A stretch of DNA of 7,473 nucleotides from Methanothrix sp. (GTDB lineage: Archaea > Halobacteriota > Methanosarcinia > Methanotrichales > Methanotrichaceae). The translations under genes and the position numbers were made by a program. Of the stretch, positions 5,871 to 7,473 are shown one piece after another. The notes under the pieces are model-generated. The model worked only from the letters and a program-made list of their open reading frames with translations, was not told where the DNA came from and did no database searches. Position 1 is the first letter of the stretch; each line of letters begins with the position of its first letter. The stretch covers positions 1 to 7,473 of the forward strand of contig JAAZNX010000120.1 of assembly GCA_012798025.1 (NCBI GenBank), given 5' to 3'.

Positions 5871-5891
5871 CCCTGAAAGGAGGCTTCAGGA
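5871..5891 (-). promoter_or_regulatory. Hairpin in the cobZ leader covering its SD
   Basis: The minus-strand leader reads CCTGAA-GCCTCCT-TTCAGG: 6 perfect pairs around a 7-nt loop, with one more T-G wobble pair outside. The 3' arm contains the AGGG that serves as SD for cobZ, so the fold would hide it. A cobalamin riboswitch would be far larger, and none is visible. Confidence 0.4.
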
Positions 5892-5911
5892 TAAAAGAAT
5901 ATCTCGCGAAG

Positions 5912-5919
5912 TTATTTAA
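5912..5919. promoter_or_regulatory. Shared TATA-like element of divergent promoters
   Basis: TTATTTAA on plus is TTAAATAA on minus. It is about 37 nt from the start codon of the PII-like gene and about 51 nt from that of cobZ. In both directions a start site 25 nt away leaves a short leader with an SD. Archaeal TATA boxes are near-symmetric, so one element may serve both ways. For cobZ an alternative is CTTTTATC at 5889-5896 on minus, which would give an almost leaderless message. Confidence 0.45.
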
Positions 5920-5951
5920 GGTCCAATGATCGATATAGACAGGGGAACTTC

Positions 5952-6278
5952 ATGAAGACCATGGTCAAGATTTTCGTCGATCACGAGCATCTGGTTCGTG
6001 TAATAAACACCCTAACGGAGCTGGGCATCACGGGGTTTTACCTCATAGAGTATCAGGGCATGGCGCCCAAGACCTGGAAGAGCTTCCGTCTGAGCGAGGA
6101 CCCGAATATGACCCTGGCGGCTATTCGCAATCATTCTGAGCCGGGCGTGATGGTGAACACTGTAGTGAGCTCAAACGAGTGCGAAAGGATCATCAAACGA
6201 CTCCAGGAAGCTTTAAAAGGAATAAGGTACACGATCATCGGGCACAAAGTTACATCTATAAAGGTAAAAGGAGACTAA
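5952..6278 (+). CDS. PII-like protein of the Nit_Regul_Hom (MJ1244) family
   Basis: This 108-aa protein matches a methanogen family described as homologues of nitrogen regulatory protein PII (Pfam Nit_Regul_Hom, from memory). It begins MKTMVKIFVDHEHL like a PII beta-1/alpha-1 unit. GFYLIEYQGM (28-37) and SEPGVMVNTVV (62-72) follow, and it ends in a beta-rich YTIIGHKVTSIKVKGD. PII proteins form trimers that sense small molecules and bind partner proteins; the ligand and partner of this branch are not known to me. No clear classical uridylylation T-loop is seen. The ATG has the SD AGGGG 6 nt upstream. It is the first gene of the plus-strand cluster, and the next gene starts on the base after its stop. 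Confidence 0.88.
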   Translation: MKTMVKIFVDHEHLVRVINTLTELGITGFYLIEYQGMAPKTWKSFRLSEDPNMTLAAIRNHSEPGVMVNTVVSSNECERIIKRLQEALKGIRYTIIGHKVTSIKVKGD

Positions 6279-6512
6279 TTGTTTATGCAAAACCTCAAGG
6301 ATGAAGTTGAGATCGCCCTAGAACGGATCAGGACAGGCCTGCGGGTGGATGGTGGAGATGTTCAGCTCGTGGATATCGATGAAGGGATTGTCAAGGTGAA
6401 GCTGCAGGGTAGCTGTGCAGGCTGTCCCTTCTCGCAGATGACTCTGAAGAACTTCATCGAAAAAGAGCTCAAGAAGAACGTTGCAGGTGTGAAAGGCGTG
6501 GTGTCCGTTTAG
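6279..6512 (+). CDS. NifU C-terminal-domain (Nfu) Fe-S protein
   Basis: This 77-aa protein is a stand-alone Nfu domain, a scaffold or carrier of [4Fe-4S] clusters. The motif CAGCP (46-50) supplies the two cysteines, normally shared across a dimer. RVDGGDVQLVDID (22-34) and the helical MTLKNFIEKELKK (54-66) are typical of the family. The start is probably TTG, directly after the stop of the PII-like gene, 5 nt behind a GGAG SD. An ATG two codons later (6285) is 11 nt from that SD and possible. It may deliver clusters to Fe-S proteins such as the four-cysteine protein two genes downstream, which is inference. Its stop lies in the first copy of a 15-bp tandem repeat. Confidence 0.92.
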   Translation: MFMQNLKDEVEIALERIRTGLRVDGGDVQLVDIDEGIVKVKLQGSCAGCPFSQMTLKNFIEKELKKNVAGVKGVVSV

Positions 6513-6537
6513 AGGACACTTATTTAGAGGACACTTA
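6508..6537 (+). repeat. Perfect 15-bp tandem duplication
   Basis: The unit TTTAGAGGACACTTA occurs twice head to tail without mismatch. The first copy contains the TAG stop of the Nfu gene. The junction creates CTTATTTAG, a TATA-like sequence at 6519-6526, about 38 nt before the Lsm start codon; neither single copy has it. Confidence 0.9.
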
Positions 6538-6560
6538 ATCTGATATTTAGGAGTTAGTTT

Positions 6561-6785
6561 ATGTTTCCAACTAAAAAAGTGCAGAGTTTGGTCGGCAGTA
6601 AGATCCAAGTCGAGATGAAAGGGTCACCGCGTTATATCCTTGAAGGAGTTCTCAATAGCGTTGATGAGTATCTGAACCTTCACCTCCTGGAGACGGTAGA
6701 GCTGATCGGTGGCGAGAAGACCCGGTCTCTTGGTTCTGTTATCCTCCGTGGTAATAATATAATTCTCATAAGTCCTGTTGAGTAA
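6561..6785 (+). CDS. Archaeal Lsm/Sm-like RNA-binding protein
   Basis: This 74-aa protein fits the Sm fold, whose members form heptameric (sometimes hexameric) rings that bind U-rich RNA. The Sm1 motif spans about residues 16-41, with a G-V-L-x-x-x-D core and DEYLN (35-39), where most archaeal Lsm proteins have D-x-H-x-N; here Tyr replaces the His. The Sm2 motif LGSVILRGNNIILISP (57-72) carries the RGN turn. Length is typical. A good SD, AGGAG, lies 7 nt before the ATG. It is closely followed by the winged-helix gene (start 11 nt after the stop), so the two are probably co-transcribed. It may have its own promoter in the tandem repeat upstream. Confidence 0.92.
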   Translation: MFPTKKVQSLVGSKIQVEMKGSPRYILEGVLNSVDEYLNLHLLETVELIGGEKTRSLGSVILRGNNIILISPVE

Positions 6786-6796
6786 AGGAGATGGGG

Positions 6797-7192
6797 ATGT
6801 CTGTGGAGCAGGCGCTGGATTACATAAAGTCGCATTCAGAGGGGGTCTTGCAGAGCGATCTTTGGAAAGCTCTGAAGATCGACTCTCGCAAATGCTCTCG
6901 CATCGTAGCCAAGCTCCTCAAGGATAATCTCATCACCAGAGAGCAGGAGTCTGTCAACGGCATCAGAACTTATCGCCTTTTTCATGTCGAGAAGACCCGT
7001 GGCAGACGTTTTGGGCCTTTACTGGCAATGGACTCCTTTGAGCCCTGCGCAGGCTGCATTGATGAGTGTGTTCCTGAACACTGTGCCAAGCTCAGTGAGT
7101 GGATCTTCTCCATTGTACTGGGCGCGGAGGGCGAGGCGGCAAGAGATAAGATGTACAAAGAAAAATATAAGGAGAAATATCCAGAGACCTGA
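6797..7192 (+). CDS. Winged-helix protein with four-cysteine motif, TFE-beta/Rpc34-like
   Basis: This 131-aa protein has an N-terminal winged helix (about 1-65: helix EQALDYIKSH, then VLQSDLWKALKID, recognition-like SRKCSRIVAKLLKDNLI and a wing RTYRLF). A basic linker follows, then a cysteine cluster C84-x2-C87-x3-C91-x4-C96 just before SEWIF (100-104). A winged helix followed by such a cluster and an EW segment resembles archaeal transcription factor TFE-beta and its eukaryotic relative RPC39/Rpc34, which carry a [4Fe-4S] cluster. I therefore suggest a TFE-beta-like factor; a redox-sensing repressor is an alternative. I chose the ATG at 6797 because GGAG lies 6 nt before it; the ATG at 6791 directly abuts the SD. 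The C-terminus is a lysine-rich repeat (KEKYKEKYPE). Confidence 0.82.
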   Translation: MSVEQALDYIKSHSEGVLQSDLWKALKIDSRKCSRIVAKLLKDNLITREQESVNGIRTYRLFHVEKTRGRRFGPLLAMDSFEPCAGCIDECVPEHCAKLSEWIFSIVLGAEGEAARDKMYKEKYKEKYPET

Positions 7193-7201
7193 ACAAGGCA
7201 C

Positions 7202-7208
7202 TTTTTTT
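7202..7208 (+). terminator. Oligo-T terminator of the plus-strand cluster
   Basis: Seven consecutive T lie 10 nt after the TGA of the winged-helix gene, in the gap between convergent genes. This is a typical archaeal U-tract terminator without a needed hairpin. Confidence 0.6.
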
Positions 7209-7223
7209 AGGATACAATCTTAT

Positions 7224-7473
7224 TCAGGTACTTATCTGATCCGCGCCAAATCCCTTCTTCACCAAGATGTCTTTTATCCTCTGAATATGGTTGCCCTGCA
7301 GCTCGATCAGGCTCTCCTTCACAGTCCCGCCACAGGCCAGCTTGGACTTTAGATGTGTGCACAGCTCCTGCAGATCAATCTCATGGGGATCAATGCCTTG
7401 GATGACTGTCACCTCTTTTCCATACCTGCGTTTTTGGACCTTCACCGCTATCCTCTGCTGCTCCTTGGCAACC
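7224..7473 (-). CDS. Translation initiation factor aIF1 (SUI1), 5' end outside window
   Basis: This is the C-terminal 82 residues of an SUI1/eIF1-family protein, which acts on the small ribosomal subunit to control start-codon selection. [14 protein letters not shown], the [20 protein letters not shown] segment and [20 protein letters not shown] are family hallmarks. A GTG at 7445 is in frame, but the open frame continues to the window edge as [15 protein letters not shown], which matches archaeal aIF1 upstream of that point. The real start therefore lies beyond 7473; family members are about 100 residues. It converges with the winged-helix gene, 31 nt apart. Confidence 0.95.
   Translation of the reverse strand, partial: VAKEQQRIAVKVQKRRYGKEVTVIQGIDPHEIDLQELCTHLKSKLACGGTVKESLIELQGNHIQRIKDILVKKGFGADQIST

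Noticed and set aside
5865..5951. Cobalamin riboswitch before the cobZ operon
   Set aside because: The gap is only 87 bp and no B12-box-like sequence is visible. Such riboswitches are mainly bacterial and about 200 nt long.
1..7473. Novel defence system, prophage, transposon or CRISPR
   Set aside because: No transposase, integrase, Cas protein, toxin-antitoxin pair, spaced repeats or tRNA-end duplication was seen. The two tRNA genes are intact and not flanked by recognisable attachment repeats.

Overview
The window looks like a piece of a methanogenic archaeal chromosome, most likely order Methanosarcinales and possibly the Methanothrix (Methanosaeta) group. The evidence is an archaeal-type cobamide nucleotide-loop operon with CobY and the PgpA-like phosphatase CobZ, an archaeal aIF1, an Lsm/Sm-like protein, a four-cysteine winged-helix protein resembling TFE-beta, tRNA genes without encoded CCA, TATA-box-like elements and GGTG-type Shine-Dalgarno (SD) sites. 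The genus is inference; the archaeal assignment is well supported. I see no mobile element, CRISPR array or integration scar.

Left part (1-1700): tRNA-Leu(UAA) and a small secreted protein lie on the minus strand. A DUF123/Uri-type GIY-YIG nuclease lies on the plus strand, and a doubtful minus-strand ORF overlaps its 3' end antisense. Middle-left (1701-3549): the minus-strand block is, in transcription order, corA, nth and tRNA-Glu(CUC). corA and nth are 2 nt apart.

Middle-right (3693-5864): a compact minus-strand operon runs cobZ, cobS, cobY, then an uncharacterised 120-aa gene. All junctions overlap, so the genes are probably translationally coupled. CobY makes AdoCbi-GDP, CobS joins it to alpha-ribazole (or its phosphate), and CobZ removes the phosphate; the fourth gene is unknown. 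The cobY start appears to be a CTG codon preceded by a perfect GGAGGTG SD.

Right part (5865-7473): from a shared TATA-like element a plus-strand cluster diverges: a PII-like protein, a NifU C-terminal-domain protein, an Lsm protein, and the winged-helix four-cysteine protein. A T-run follows. Converging from the right edge is the 5'-truncated gene for translation factor aIF1.

Most of the window is ordinary housekeeping DNA. The points worth a second look are the CTG start of cobY, the unknown coupled gene in the cobamide operon, a Cys-to-His change in the predicted Fe-S loop of Nth, the TFE-beta-like protein beside the Lsm gene, and a 15-bp tandem duplication that creates a TATA-like sequence before the Lsm gene.
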